Shown: positions 1 through 12,860, counted from the stretch's first letter. The stretch: 64,000 nt of DNA from Sycobia sp. Sy_11 (GCA_018907035.1 JACCIC010000282.1:188501-252500); one strand, 5' to 3'. The notes: generated by a model not told the origin, from the sequence alone. Made by a program: numbers and translations.

Positions 1-660
1 CTCAAGCCGATTTCTATACGCAGTTCTGTGTTCGGATGATGTTCTGTGTTAGAATGCGATGTCCAGGTGTCTCTGGGCGATTTCTATGGGGAATATTCTG
101 TTTAGTTGATGGAAAACGAGATCCAGATAGGAGGAAATCAACTTCTATGGGAAGATTCGTGTTGGGGCGATAAAATAAGATATGTAGGTCTTTACGAATG
201 ACTTCTATGGGGACTACCGTGTTTAGTTGGTAGAAGACGATGTCCAGGTATGACGGAACAACTTCTACGGGGAATTTCGTGTTCGGACGGTAGAAGACGA
301 TGTCCAGATATGATGGCACGACTTCTACAGGGAGTTGTCTGTTCGTATGGTAGAAGACGATGTCCAGGTATGACGGGACGACTTCTATGGGGAGTTTCGT
401 GTTTGGATAGTAGGATCAGATATCGGGATTTTTTGGAACGACTTCGACTGGGAGTGTTTAAGATACTTCTATAAAGAGATTTATTTTCTATCGTTCGAAC
501 ACGCACACTCTCAGTAAGAGTAGTCCCGGGATACCTGGACATTGTATTCTACCTCCCCAACAAAAAACTCTCTATAGCAGTCGTCCCGAGACATATTCTA
601 TATTACGAAGCTGATACTCTGTAAACGTCGTCTCGAGACACTTGGAATCTTTTTTTACCG
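1..660. repeat. 60-bp minisatellite array with an orientation switch
   Basis: Units starting with a variant of ACTTCTATGGGGA recur at about 80, 140, 201, 261, 321, 381 and 440, so the period is 60 bp. Each unit also carries a copy of AGAAGACGATGTCCAGGTAT, most clearly from 230 to 375. From about 500 to 660 the same motifs appear as their reverse complement (CCTGGACATTGTATTCTACC at about 531), so the array flips direction near 475. Units are 10-30% diverged. Because 60 is a multiple of 3, open frames with 20-residue repeats exist on the minus strand. I read these as a by-product of the period, not as a gene. The array runs off the left edge. Confidence 0.85.
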
Positions 661-910
661 CTTGAACTTAAAAGTACAATTTTCCTCATAGAAGCCGTAT
701 GTAATATGTATACGTGTGTGTATTAAATACGGTTGTACATTCTGTATATACATGCTGTATATACAGAAGCGACGATAGGTAAATTAAGGTCAATTATTTA
801 TAGTAATATAGATTTTTATGTATAGAGTACTTTTTACTTAAATATTATTGAATTGCTTATGAAATCGGTTAAATTCTTATCTCGGGCGAAGATGAGACGG
901 GGGATTCTAC

Positions 911-1462
911 TCTATATATATAAAAATGAATATATGTGTGTTTGTTTGTCCTGGATTAACTCCGAAATTACTGAACCGATCGCGTTCAAAATTTAACTAC
1001 GTCTTCTACACAGTCAGGAATAAGTCATAGGCTTTTTTTGCGAATTCGACAAAAATATAAAAATTGGCAAATTAGGTAATCAAATTAGGTACCAACGATT
1101 TGTAATGTATATACTATAGGCACACAGCTGCGCTTTTTCTATAACGTTTACATGTAATCCTACATGGGATGAAATAAAAAAACATCTATTGCCAGGACAA
1201 TCATCTTGGGATCGTCATGACGTCGTTGGGCATGTTTTTAAGTAAAATCTTATATTTAAAAGTAAAATCTATGATCGATTTTACTACCAAATGTCATGTT
1301 TTTGGGGAAACTCGCTGTTGGATGTACTCTATTGAATGGCAGAAAAGAGGATTACCTCATGCGCATATTTTAATTTGGTTGGTCGAAAAAATTATACCAG
1401 ACAAGATAGATAAAGTTATATCAGCAGAAATACCACATATTGAGATTGATTCTGGCTTAGTA
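911..1462 (+). mobile_element. Helitron 5' fragment (rolling-circle transposon)
   Basis: The stretch from 911 starts TCTATATATATAAAAATGAA and continues with TGTGTTTGTTTGTCC and a segment resembling ACTGAACCGATCGCG. From memory, this is the usual 5' terminal signature of animal Helitrons. It is followed by part of the Rep (HUH nuclease) coding region. No RPA, helicase or 3' CTRR hairpin end is present; the element stops near 1462, where antisense non-LTR sequence begins. It is a dead fragment. Confidence 0.75.
1141..1462 (+). pseudogene. Helitron Rep (Helitron_like_N) fragment, frameshifted
   Basis: The frame starting at 1141 reads TCNPTWDEIKKHLLPGQSSW followed by DRHD, then ends at a TAA at 1243. 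The +1 frame continues with KSMIDFTTKCHVFGETRCWM and YSIEWQKRGLPHAHILIWL, then a PDKID..ISAEIP segment. These are hallmarks of the Helitron replication-initiator domain; the H.H pair of the HUH motif is visible in LPHAHILIW. One frameshift in an A-rich run near 1240 separates the two halves. The catalytic tyrosines and the helicase are missing. The last dozen residues of the open frame (to 1498) are not Helitron; they are antisense reading of the neighbouring retroelement. Confidence 0.8.
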
Positions 1463-2876
1463 ATATTAATTTATAATTTTTTGGTAGTTTCTGTATAATA
1501 AAATAATCTATACCATCTAGTCCTGGAGATGATTTTTTATTTTATGTTTCAAGAGCAATATTAAACTTGACCAAACTAAATGGCGCATCAAAGAAAATGT
1601 TCTCTTCGCAACGTGGTAAAATATCTGGATTGGTTGGTATCCATGCAGGGGTGATTTTGTTAAGAGATTCTTTTTTTAATTTCAGATTCTCTAAGTTGTT
1701 TTCTGTTATGCTGTTAGGTTGTGTGTTACACCACTTATTCTTAAAAATCTTACAATTGTTCCACGTATATGTTGTACTTGTAAAATTTAAAGATTCCGCG
1801 AATTTTTTAAAACATAACTTTTTCTTTTTCTTAAATTTTTTTTGTAGTGTACATACTGATTTTTTATAAGCTGTGAGCTCCATAAATTCATATGTTTGTT
1901 TCCATTTGTTGTATGCTTTTTTTCTTTGTTTTATTAACTCGTCGCATTCTGCGTCCCACCATGGAACTGGGTTACGATAATACATAGAGTGTATATTTTT
2001 TCTAATGGGTGTATTTATTTTTATAGAATCTGAAATTATTTTCACGACTTTTTTGTATTTCATAATTGTATTTAGTTGTTGAAAGTCTGACGAAAGAAAT
2101 ATTTCGTATGATTTTTATAACAAAGTCAAAAAATTAGTCCAATTAGTTTTAACGGAGTATAACTTAAACGTTTTCTTATAGTATAGTATTTTTTCTACAT
2201 GTATTATTATAAATAGAGGAAAATGGTCCGAACCCCAGGTTTCATCATTCGATTGTGTTACTATTTTATCAGATATTGGAATTGTAGATAGTATTAGATC
2301 CAGATTAGATTTGTTTTTTGTGTGGAAGTCGATATGTGAGCTTGTATGAGTATTATGAATGAAAAGTTCATAATTTTCTGTTGATTTCAATAAACTCTCC
2401 CCATTGGAATCACTTTGTGTACAATTCCAGTATGTATGGTGCGCACTAAAATCGCCTACAAATATAGTATTTCGATTAGCTTACTGACTATTTCCGATAA
2501 TTTTGTCCCATTCTGATTGTGACAGATTAGAGTCAGGAGAGCGATAACATGTAATTAGATCGAATGTCGGATTAGTACTATGAATTCTTATACCGCAAAT
2601 TTCCACCTTTGAGCTGGGCGAAGTCAAGTTTGTAATTTCTGTAAAACTGATATCTTTGCGAATCAAAATTAAAATTCCATCACCTCATGTATTTAATCTA
2701 TCTTGACGATAAGAATGAAATCCAGCAAATGCTATTTTAGTTTCTGGCTTAAGCCATGACTCAACACAAATTAATATGTCAATATTTTGTAGAGTTTCTG
2801 ATAGTTCTTCTTTACGTTTGTAGATGCTTCTAGTGTTCCAAAATGTAATTCTTATTTTATTAGTTAATAGATTCAT
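1462..2876 (-). pseudogene. Non-LTR ORF2: endonuclease plus start of reverse transcriptase
   Basis: A single reading frame from the ATG at 2876 carries the apurinic-like endonuclease signatures: WNTRSI, ESWLKPET, CYRSPDSN, GDFSAHHTYW (about 2410-2455) and GSDHFPL. The linker WWDAECDELIKQRKKAYNKW follows, then SSPGLDGIDYFIIQKLPKN at the entry of the reverse transcriptase. The frame is broken only by nonsense codons, near 2685 (TGA), 2481 (TAA), 2115 (TAA) and 1542 (TAA), with no frameshift. The copy decayed by point mutation and then lost its 3' part at the Helitron junction. The YADD-box reverse transcriptase core is absent. The family is jockey-superfamily or I-like by motif style; the exact clade cannot be set by eye. 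Confidence 0.8.
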
Positions 2877-2909
2877 TATATATCTTTTTAATAAATGTAA
2901 AGTATTGAT

Positions 2910-4207
2910 TTAGTATTCCATACAATTAACATGATCCACTTTTCGAGCTTCTTTTTCACTTACATACTTTTCGATTTTTTTAATTAACTTTGTAAAATGA
3001 CTTTTAATTCTCGTATCTGTTAGGAAAGGGTAGAGATCTCGCATCATATTTGAAATTATTATTGGTGATTCTGTGTAATTCTTTAAGTCATCAATATGAA
3101 ACAATTTATTACTTGTCTCTTCCACTAAACTTGTAAATTCGTCGTAATTTATTTTATTTTTTTCTATATTATTATTTATGTCATTTTCTACTGGAAGTAG
3201 AAGTTCGTCGAAATTTAAATGTACTTGTTTATCTATTTTCCTTTTTTAAAATGTTTTTCTTTTTGTGGTGTTTTGAATATTGTTAATTCGGATTGCGAGG
3301 AGATTTCTTGTCTGTCTAAATCTGTAAGCGAGTAAATACTTGAGTCGGTTTCTATATCGTCACTAAGCGCACTTTCTACGTTTGAATGTGTTGATACTGT
3401 AAGCGGTCTTTTCCCACTTTCCTTAAACTTATTATTGTCTGTATTGTACTGTTTCTCTTGACTGTTATTGTTTACATTTTCTGGTCGATCGTTTTCTAAG
3501 TTTACGATATTCTCGTACATATTTTGCGGGTTAAAAGATCTATTGGGCGTAGAATTATTTGGACAGTATTTAGCTGTATGTCCTTCATTTTTACAATTAA
3601 AGAACGTTAAACCTTCAGTTGAAAGAAATATCCTTGTGATGAGTCCATCATAGTTCATTTGTATTGTATCTGATAATTTATCAACGTGCTCTGGGTGTAT
3701 ATACGCCTGCCGTCTAAAACTGAAAATGTGTGTTCGGCGTATTTCATTTAAGCCCGCGCGTATAAATGATATGTTCGATTTCAAGCTTATATTCAAGATC
3801 TTTAATTTTTCTTCGATAATTTCGTGTGGTATTTCCGGACAGACATTCGATAGAATAACTCTCTTGTCTCTGGTTGCTAATGGATTTATCGCAAGTTTGT
3901 TGTCATTTATTGTGATCGTTTGTTTACTTTCAATTAAATTGTCTACAATCTGTTTTGTAGCTAAGTATACGCATATTCTATTATTACTTATTCTTGATAT
4001 GAATCTGATATTTTCTGGATCCGTAATTTTAGCGATTTGATTAACATATTCTTTAATTGTAACACTGTTTATTGCTTCAACGACAATAGCTTGATCTCTT
4101 TTGGGGAATACGTTGCTTCTTTCTGCACTTGCATAACTATCACTTTGCACTTTTTTAAGGTGGTTGATATGGGAGGAACAATCCCCTCCCACAAAGGGGA
4201 AGGACAT
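2910..4207 (-). pseudogene. Non-LTR ORF1 (gag-like nucleic-acid-binding protein), frameshifted
   Basis: The frame 4207-3233 (324 codons) continues as 3125-2910 after a one-base shift in an A-run at about 3240-3250, so the ancestral ORF1 was near 430 residues. It carries RRTHIFSFRRQAYIHPE, then a zinc knuckle NCKNEGHTAKYC at about 3575-3610. The first cysteine of that CX2CX4HX4C knuckle is replaced by phenylalanine (FFNCKNEGH). The C-terminal half is rich in Asn, Ser and Glu. In this class ORF1 packages the element RNA. ORF2 starts about 33 bases downstream on the same strand. The Cys loss together with the frameshift marks it as dead. Confidence 0.8.
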
Positions 4208-4260
4208 GGTTTCTTTTATTTTTTCACAATTATCGGTTTAGTTCGTTTATGATACTCGGC

Positions 4261-4852
4261 AAATAATAACAGATAAGCCGCGCACGATAGATGCGACTTT
4301 GTTTACTCGCGGAGCGAATTGTCAACACGTCTGATCAATTCGACGGTTCAGACTCGAATCTTTTATAATTTATAATCGCATTTTTGCATACAGTCCAATT
4401 GTTATAACTTTTAATGTTTAATATTTGTTTACATAAATATCCTTAAAAAATTTCTTAGAATTACTATTTATTGATTTTGTTGCATATATTTTAAGTGCAT
4501 TATCTTACTTTTTTTCCTATGAAGTACAATGCCTGTATGTTATAAGAATATTGAAGTCTAAAATTAGATATAACATGTTTAGCTATTTTCAGAACAAAAT
4601 GAAAATAGCAGTAACATGAAATTCCTACATATTATTATATGGTAAATCATATTATGTAATTGGTAAATTAGGAATTAAAAACAATTTCTGAACATTAGAA
4701 TATAAGAATTAGAACATAGAAAAAACTAGAAACTATAATACTTAACACAGTTAAATATTATAGTTTCTTAATAATTTAAACGAATACATATTAGATGTAC
4801 ATTGAAATAATATATATATATATACAATAATATATACATACATATTTGTATG

Positions 4853-4915
<63 letters not shown>

Positions 4916-5149
4916 ATACATACAAATATGTCATATAGATTTAGTAATATTATTTACAAATTATATATAATATTATTAACATATGAATTATACAAATAAA
5001 TTTTTTTGTGTATATATCTTATAAAATTAAATTTTTTAAAAATAAATTTAAAATAACTGATAAGAATGAATATTAGAAAATAAGAAAATATATGCGTAAA
5101 AATTGTAATAATAAAATTATTACTATACAATATTATCTATTTCAGAATC
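4261..5149. other. AT-rich sequence, no gene seen
   Basis: The segment 4261-4370 is less AT-rich and may be the untranslated leader of the minus-strand retroelement. Beyond it the sequence is AT-rich, with only chance short ORFs and a (TA)n tract. Confidence 0.5.
4859..4910. repeat. (TA)n microsatellite
   Basis: An almost pure TA run of about 48 bases, flanked by TATACATA variants that make the surroundings near-palindromic. Confidence 0.95.
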
Positions 5150-5275
5150 TATGTGATGACAAGCTAAGATATTTTAAATAGGGGTGATTTGATTATTATC
5201 GTACAATTATCTTATACTGGTTTGTTAAAAAAAACTGTAAAATCAATAAAAATATTTATTAATTTAATTTATTTC
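5150..5275 (+). mobile_element. Penelope-like element tail, decayed (copy A)
   Basis: It contains AGGGGTGAT followed about 50 bases later by ACTGTAAAATCAATAAAAAT and ATTTATTAATTTAATT. The same end block is found at 28847-28885, 36618-36655 and 42398-42435, where a Penelope GIY-YIG region or hammerhead-like motif precedes it. The assignment rests mainly on this terminal block and is weak. Confidence 0.4.
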
Positions 5276-8200
5276 AGTCGACAGACTGCACACTTATGCA
5301 GTTCATACTGCTGCTATTTTTAATTAACTGCGCTTAGTAAAAAAGCGCAAATATCTACGTAAAAAAATTGTTTTACTACAAATATAATCAAAGTAATTAA
5401 TTAATATATAAAATTTTAGATTATAGATTGTGTGAAACATCTTAATTGATATACAGACTAATTTATTGGAAAGTTTATTTATATTTAAATATTTCTGTAT
5501 ACATCAAGGTTCATTGTAATAATAATAACTTCGTTGTTGACGAGTGACTAAAATAATTATAGAAAAGAAAGAATGGCACTGTAATATTCAATATTTGTGA
5601 GAATTGATTAAGGATCAATCGATTACTTTCTGTTCAATAACGAAATTTCATTCGCAATTTCTGAATGTTCCTGAATATAGAAATAGTCGGAAACTAGACG
5701 AGATTAGGTACTTGTAATTATCATCTACAGTAATGTTCATAAAATCGCAGGCAGCTTCATTTAAGGTGAAGAAATTGTTAGAGCAGCTTGCGAGTTTCTT
5801 TTAACTCCATCGTTTAATAAGACTTGTATATCTTATTCACATATTATGTAGAATAATAAAAATAACATAATAAAACTTAAGTATAATAAAAAGGTTTTCT
5901 TCGTTTCATTTTTGTAATTATTTAATAAATTTCTGAACACAAATAAAATTTTTAACCAGAAAATTAGTTAAGTAAAATTACTAAAAGCAGGCCACACTGT
6001 ACAGGACATACTTATATCAAATAATTCAAATAAAATTGATAAGCATCTTGCAATAACTTTTTTGTTCCGTTTAGTTGATTATCATCGGATATTATATTAT
6101 TCAATAACGAAGATAAAAATACAAGTTGCCATTATTAGATTTTAAATATCAGTAAGAAGGTTTTCAAGATTTAATCTATAAAAAACGAGGTGACTAGTTA
6201 TAAGAACAATATAACGAAAGAAGGAAATGTAGTGTTCAAATTAATAAAAGAACGAATACGAAATTGTCGAAGTAACGTACTGTAAGAGAGAGAGCGAGAT
6301 AAAGAGGGAGGGAGGGAGAGCGGGCATCTTGCCGCTTAAATAAAATTGTGCAAAGAAAAGAACTTCAATCGCCGTCTGGAACAGCTGGAGAGCGAGTCAA
6401 ACATTTTTTACCCTCGTGCTTTTAACTGAATTGTCCTCTTCCTTCGATTTAGCGCGAGCGACGCGCTGCCTCGTTTCGTAAGAAGCCGCTATGTAAGGCC
6501 GTTCAAAGGGAATGGGTTCTAATGGCTCGAGGAAATAGTCGGCTCTCGCTACAAGTTCTTCGTCTGCGCCGTTCTAACCTCGATATTTCTTTTACTTGTA
6601 TATTTAATGACTGAAGCCTTATTGTACATTAAAGATTTGAATAGTAAATCTTAAGTTTTTGGATTATTAAATTTAATAAAAATCTTAGATTATTATTAAA
6701 TTTTTTGTTCAATATACATATACATTTACATCGTGTGCATTACGATTCCAGTATCAAATCTTTTTGTAATTATGAAATGAAACACTATGTACTTTATTTT
6801 CAGTCTCTATTGCTATACAATTATATCAGAATGGAAAGCTGATCGGCGCTCGTCTTTTCCTTTAAAGGCTGTGTGTCTATAATAATAGTAACTGGTAGCA
6901 AAAAATTCAGGTCCTTTGCTCTCGTTATTATCGTTGATGAGGAAAATGTTCATTGAAAGTGTTCAAGCTCCAATGGTTGTTTAGTAGAAATGATATATTC
7001 TGATTAAGGATATTTGTTTTATAGGGATTGCAAATCAATTATTAATTACGTTTGCTTTAATTTCGTTGATACTTAACACATTCTGGTGTATCTTAGAACT
7101 TTTATGATTCTCTATAAGCGAAAAATGATAAAATAATAAATTTCTCTACTTTTATATTAAGGAGGGTTCGAAAATATATTAAATAATTTAAATCTATAGC
7201 TGGATAGAAACTCATAGTGTAACAATATTATTAAATAGATAAGTCGTATCATGGTCATAATTATACTAATTTAAACGCTCAAGGCACAATGTTTTTCTAT
7301 GTCTTTGCATTAAAATTTATTTTGCAAACTAATTCTAATACAACTTATATTTTTTATATCGTTATCATGATATTATTTATTAATAATATTTTAATAAGCA
7401 TAGGTGCATGTATTTATTTAATTTTTATTTATACACTACATTTAAATCAACTTATTCATTATAATTTTTGTTCTATTAAATTTATTAAAACTTATATTAA
7501 TACTAATTTTTAATATATATGTTTTTATTATGCTGGTAGTAAAATATTATTATGTTTTACCAATCTTAAAAATGATGTGTCAATGGGATTATCATTTGTA
7601 CTAGAATCGAAATGTACATGTAATAATCGGCAATGTTTGTAATCATTAGTTGTAATTGATTGTAAATGTTGCATATTCTATTGATAATAATATGTAAGGG
7701 AAAACTTTTTTCAGTACCGAGTAAAAAGTAATGATTATTTGCAGAACACAAAATAAACTGTCTTTGGAATTCATTAACTATAGTACATTATTGTAATTAT
7801 AGGATCAATAGTATTAAAATAATTTATACTAGTGGAAAAGAGGTTAATACTTTTAGACTTATAGACATATCCCCAGAATAATTTTTTATTTTCACAAATA
7901 CTAGCATCAATCTTTTTTGTATATAACTTATTGTGACTTAATTTAATAATTTTTTAATTTGAGCTCCTAGTTTATCTAAATTCAATATCATCATTTCATA
8001 ATTGAGATTCATTTTATCTGTGTTTTTTTAAAATCAAAATTCCAGTTGTGGGAAATGTACCATCAGAAACATGTATGCAGAGGATATGTTTATTCGGTAC
8101 TTTCTTTAATAATAATATGAAATTGTTATAAATCAGTATTTCAGCAAATGTCAAGATAATGACATTCTAATTTCTATTCAAACTGCATAACAATGTTATT

Positions 8201-8856
8201 CAATTTGAAAGAAAAGAAAGTTTTCATGGGAGGAGTAAAATGGGATAATGTTTTCATCAATGTTCTTAATAATTTCCTTGGTAGGAAACATTAAAATTAA
8301 GAAACTACAAATCCGTGTAAAATGAACAGAAAAATGCAAATATTAGAAAACGATTATTGTAAATTCATAAATAGTAAAAAATTATTAATTAAACCACGTG
8401 GATTCAAAGGTCACTCTGTCTAGAGCTTTTATTACACATACTTTGAAATTCACAACATCGAGAAAAAAAGTTCTATTAAGAGTTCATAGAAATTATATAA
8501 AAAATTATTATATCTAATATTAATACAGTTATGTAATCGAATTCTATTAAAATTGAATGTAGTATAATATCGCGCAATTACGGTTTATAAAACAGTAATA
8601 AATGAGTGATCGATAAATGCCAGGTGTTATTATTATATTTTAATATTGTAGTACATTTTTTTTGACAATTGTCGAAAGTTTACTGCAGACATTCTATTAA
8701 ATTTATTATGCATTAAACTTATTTTTATTAAAAATTTATTCAATTATTATAAAATTATTATTGAATTTCTTAAATAAGAATGTAATAAAGTCACGTTCAT
8801 TTTTTATATATTCTATTTTAATTTATTATTAATAATTTACATGCGTAGCAACTCAA

Positions 8857-8858
<2 letters not shown>
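5276..8858. other. AT-rich intergenic or intronic sequence, no gene seen
   Basis: No ORF with recognisable protein character. The one notable patch is 6290-6600, which is clearly less AT-rich and starts with a GA-rich purine run (6290-6325). It could be a regulatory element or first-exon region but has no clear coding frame. A 74-codon ORF at 7289-7513 is Ile/Phe/Tyr-rich, as expected by chance in AT-rich DNA. Confidence 0.5.
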
Positions 8859-8916
<58 letters not shown>

Positions 8917-8917
8917 C
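8859..8917. repeat. (AC)n(AT)n compound microsatellite
   Basis: About 18 AC repeats run directly into about 11 AT repeats. Confidence 0.95.
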
Positions 8918-11900
8918 ACTTTTATGATCTAATTAAACTTATTATTTATACTGTATAAAGCAGTAATAATCGATTGATATACGTGCTTGAATTATTATTT
9001 TTATACAGGAAATAGGGCAATATCCTCTCAATTGTGAGTTGTACGATGCCTTTAGCAGGCTATATGAATACTTATTTTCCATAAGATCTATAGCCGCTAT
9101 CAGTATCAATTTGGCGTACTTTATTTTCTAATAATTTATCACTTCAAAAAGGATGGAAAACGGTAAAAATATTAATAATATTTAATACTTTGTATAATGA
9201 TCAATGCTTACATTAATGGTGAATACGTACAACAAAGAAAATAGTTCCAAATTATAATAATATTAGACTTCTACAATTAACTTTTATTTCGTATATAAAT
9301 TAACACTTCTTTTGTTTCTTTATCTGGTCGTTCTTTTTTTTTATAAATTAAAAGAGTTCACTTTGTCGCGACACGGAGGTATGTTGGTTTCTAAGAAGTA
9401 ACAAATAATCTGTATTTCTGATATAAGTTTACTGAAATGTTACAATACTATACAGTAGGAACAAATATTGCAAGGCAGTGTAGGATTCTGAAGTAGCCGA
9501 TTTTATTAATCTGTTTAGGAAAATATTAATATAACTTTTAGTAAAAACCAAATAATTCATTATTAAAATTCCATAAACATAGGCATTATATTTTATAGTA
9601 CATTTTTATTAGGTAGTGTTGTATTATTTCGTAAACTCGTTAAAATCTTTTCATATCTCTTGTATTGAATATGATTTCAGATATAGTTTTTATTGATATG
9701 TGCACAGTAAGCTTTTTCATAAAATGTGTATGTGTCTTTTTTCTACTAAATGTAAATTTTTCATAAAGCATTTCTCTCCCAGAATGAATTGCCCAATGGA
9801 GGTCGGACATGGAAAGGAACTTTCGGATTATCTCGGAAGCTACATGAAATCGATTTATGACGAGCAATTTCCAACCTCAACTAAACTCATTCATTTCTAA
9901 TTTCCCTTACCATAAAAGAATCTTCAATTTTTATGAATATCGGGTTAATGTATCTGAGATCAAAACATCTGTATTAAAATCTTAAAATACTCTCTGGCTT
10001 AATACCACGGATTTCTATATGTTCCTAATACCTCTGATTATGGATTATATATTTATTAAAGTGCATGGTAACGCGCTGAAGACTATTTCTCATACAATAT
10101 TTAGACTCGCATACTTTGTTTTCGTTCTGCTTTATTTTGAAAGAATTCATCCGCTTTATTAAATATCAGTAAAATTATTTTTTCATGTATTCAGAAACTC
10201 CATTTCTTATGACGGTAAATTACTTTTTAGTTACTGTATACTGATGCCTGTTCGTCGGTGGTAGATTTTTGAGTTACTATTTTTTCACCCACATAGGGGC
10301 ATAAATAATTCTCTTTTTAAAAAGTTTGTAATCGTTATGACAATAGAATGTTATGGTCAGCTAATAGGATTAAGGCCTCGCACCCTATCGAGGGCTTCGA
10401 ATTTCAATAACCCTTGGTGAAATTCTTATCAAGTTCTCCTCAATTAAACCAGAGGGTCTAGAAAGCTCGTGAACATCCCTATGCTTCTCTTTACATGCCT
10501 TGCACAATCGATCTTGGTGACAATAATGCATCCAGAGAACCCGAGAATGAAAATTCAATCTATCTCAGCTCTCTCTCTCTTCTCTCTCTCTCTCTCGTGC
10601 TCTCACATGCTCTCTCCCTCTCTCATTCTCTCTTACTCTTTGCCGAAGTTCATTCATCACATTCACTTCGGTTGAATTAGAAGCAATTGGTAGCCAGCCA
10701 AGGCATGACAATACTGCTGTTTAATAACTCTCTGTTGGCAGATATAGACGGTCGTGGTACGCCGTAAGTGTACGGCGCCGAATCTTGATAAGAACTTCAG
10801 ACGAGGTACAGGTTAGGGTCAACTTAGATTAAGCTAGAAGGAAAGCAGGAAAGGGGGCTCGACGGACAAATCTCCATAGTACAAGTTGTGGATAGTTACG
10901 ATGCTCTATATTGAGTATGCGGGAGTCTCCTTTCAGAAACTTCTTGTTTCTATAGCGCGAGTAAGCATTTCCTTTCAATATTGAGATTAATACGTTACCG
11001 ATGCTATTGATGGTATGCGAATACCTCATGCAATTGATATTTGATAATTTGCTAAATTAAAACGGAAGAATTTATGCGAATTTAAGAGTTATTCTTATAT
11101 AGCACGCAATATTACAACAATATTGCGCTAAAATATATTAATAAATACGAAATATAAAAGTTCAATAAATATGAATTTTCTCTTACAAGTGGTCAAAAAT
11201 ACTTTGTAAATATTTATAACTTTGTATACGATCAGTCTCTGATGCGTATTAAATCTTTGTATTTACTCTCTAAATACAGTCCGGATGAAATTGCACTATT
11301 TGGATCAGTAAAAATATTTTCAATGAATAATAATTGAGACATGAATAATAATTAACAGTGTAATAGTTTGATTTTGATAGCGTGTGGCCACCAGGATTTA
11401 TTTCGAAATTACGTATGAAAAGGTGAGTATAACACACATATAATTTTACTTAATTTTTAATAAAGTATATATTATTGCATGCAAATATATTTTGTATTTT
11501 AAATTTCTTTGTCTTTTTTCTTATAATTAAATCACATATAAAATGTAGGTTATATTATATATGTTCTATTTGAATGATTTTAAACTGAAATTTTAATGAT
11601 ACAAAACTTATAAATAACTTTACTATTTCATTTTACCTAAATAGTATTATCATATTACTCTAAGAACACTGGTATGAAGCATTTCAAATCTCTGCCTATT
11701 ATCGAAGATATGAACTATGTGAATTAAATGAAGTAACAGAGATTCTATCGGTCTCCGCGACCGATGCCAGTATCACGTATGTGAAAGCTCGTGAAATCTC
11801 ATAATACGATGTATACGGAAATTTATACGAATTAATAAAATGACGATGCAGCATGCGATAATGTGAGTTTGACGAAGCAGAGTTTCGTATCACCCAAGAA

Positions 11901-12605
11901 ACAAACAGCATCGTTCATGTCAGAATCTTCTTAATATATAAGCAAATTAATAATATGTGCTTAATACATATAAAGTGAATATAAAATATACAATTTAATG
12001 GCAACCAATAAAAAACGGAGTTTATTTTGCATAGATGAAAGGATAGAAACAATAGATTATAAACAATCTTCAATTTTGAATATATACATAAACAACCTTA
12101 TTCATCTCATAGTAATATTTTATTCACATATGATCATGAATTTCTTTTCTAAACACATCATAAATTTTAATTGGCTTTGGTATTGTACATTTATATTAAA
12201 TAAAAGACTTTCACAATACTAAAGAATAAAATATTATTACTCATTGAACAATATTTTTAATATACAAGCAAATAAATATTATATTATTCCTTATTTTACA
12301 TATAAATTTGTCCAAGAATTTCCTTCCGTATTGGAATACGTTAACTTTAAAGTGATTCTTCATTTGTACTTTTGATGCTCTTTTCATTCGATTTTCTATT
12401 ATTCTCTTTATCACATTCTCTTATTTCAACGAGAGCTGCACTTACAGAATCGTTATCAGAGGATTCATTTTCATCTGCTTCAACACTGTACTGTTCACAG
12501 AATCCTTTCTAGTATTTTTTTTGGCTTACACGAGCGATGCCACAATAGTTTGACGATCGTCTAGCTAACCTCTATATTTGATAAGTATTAGAAAGTAGCT
12601 TTACC
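8918..12605. other. AT-rich sequence, no gene seen
   Basis: Only chance-length ORFs. Overlapping ORFs on both strands at 9640-9900 have no recognisable motif. A pyrimidine-rich (TC)n tract lies at 10565-10640. The patch 10350-10830 is less AT-rich, without coding signal I can support. Confidence 0.5.
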
Positions 12606-12860
12606 GTGATTACAAAAGGTCCCGTATATCTAATTTGTAATTTTGTTGATGCTCCTGTAGAAATTAGTCTATTTTTAATAGAAAATATCATGTATGCCAC
12701 AATGTACATTTTTTATTCCTTGCCCATTGTTAAACTTCCATTTGCTGTATTATATAGAATCTCTGAAGAAATTAGAAAAAAAATATTAATAAAGAAAATA
12801 CAAGTGGAAGAAAGGGCATATAATAAATTATATGTTTCAGAAGTTATAGTTAAACCGTGA
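12606..12860 (+). other. Unrecognised ORF, possible exon
   Basis: An 84-codon ORF reads KGPVYLICNFVDAPVEISLF and then a hydrophobic stretch (residues about 25-50) followed by a charged segment, EEIRKKILIKKIQVEERAYN. The composition is more protein-like than the surrounding random ORFs: a membrane-type helix, then an amphipathic basic and acidic helix. A GTGAGA splice-donor-like sequence overlaps the stop (about 12857). I do not recognise the family. It could be a single exon of a membrane protein, a decayed exon, or chance. Confidence 0.2.

Larger units (their letters stand above)
1462..4260 (-). mobile_element. Non-LTR retrotransposon (jockey/I-like), 5' part only
   Basis: Read on the minus strand the order is 5' leader, ORF1 (gag-like, zinc knuckle), ORF2 endonuclease, linker, then the very start of the reverse transcriptase, where it stops at the Helitron junction near 1462. 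Most dead copies of this class lose their 5' end; this one instead lacks the 3' half (reverse transcriptase core and tail). That points to deletion or rearrangement after insertion. The 5' boundary is uncertain: the less AT-rich stretch continues to about 4370. Confidence 0.8.

Noticed and set aside
14..542. Overlapping minus-strand ORFs with 20-residue repeats
   Set aside because: They arise because the minisatellite period is 60 bases, a multiple of three. More than one frame is open, and there is no sign of a start region or codon bias.
7289..7513. Hydrophobic 74-codon ORF that resembles a membrane protein
   Set aside because: Ile/Phe/Tyr/Asn-rich content is what random AT-rich DNA gives; no splice sites or conserved pattern.
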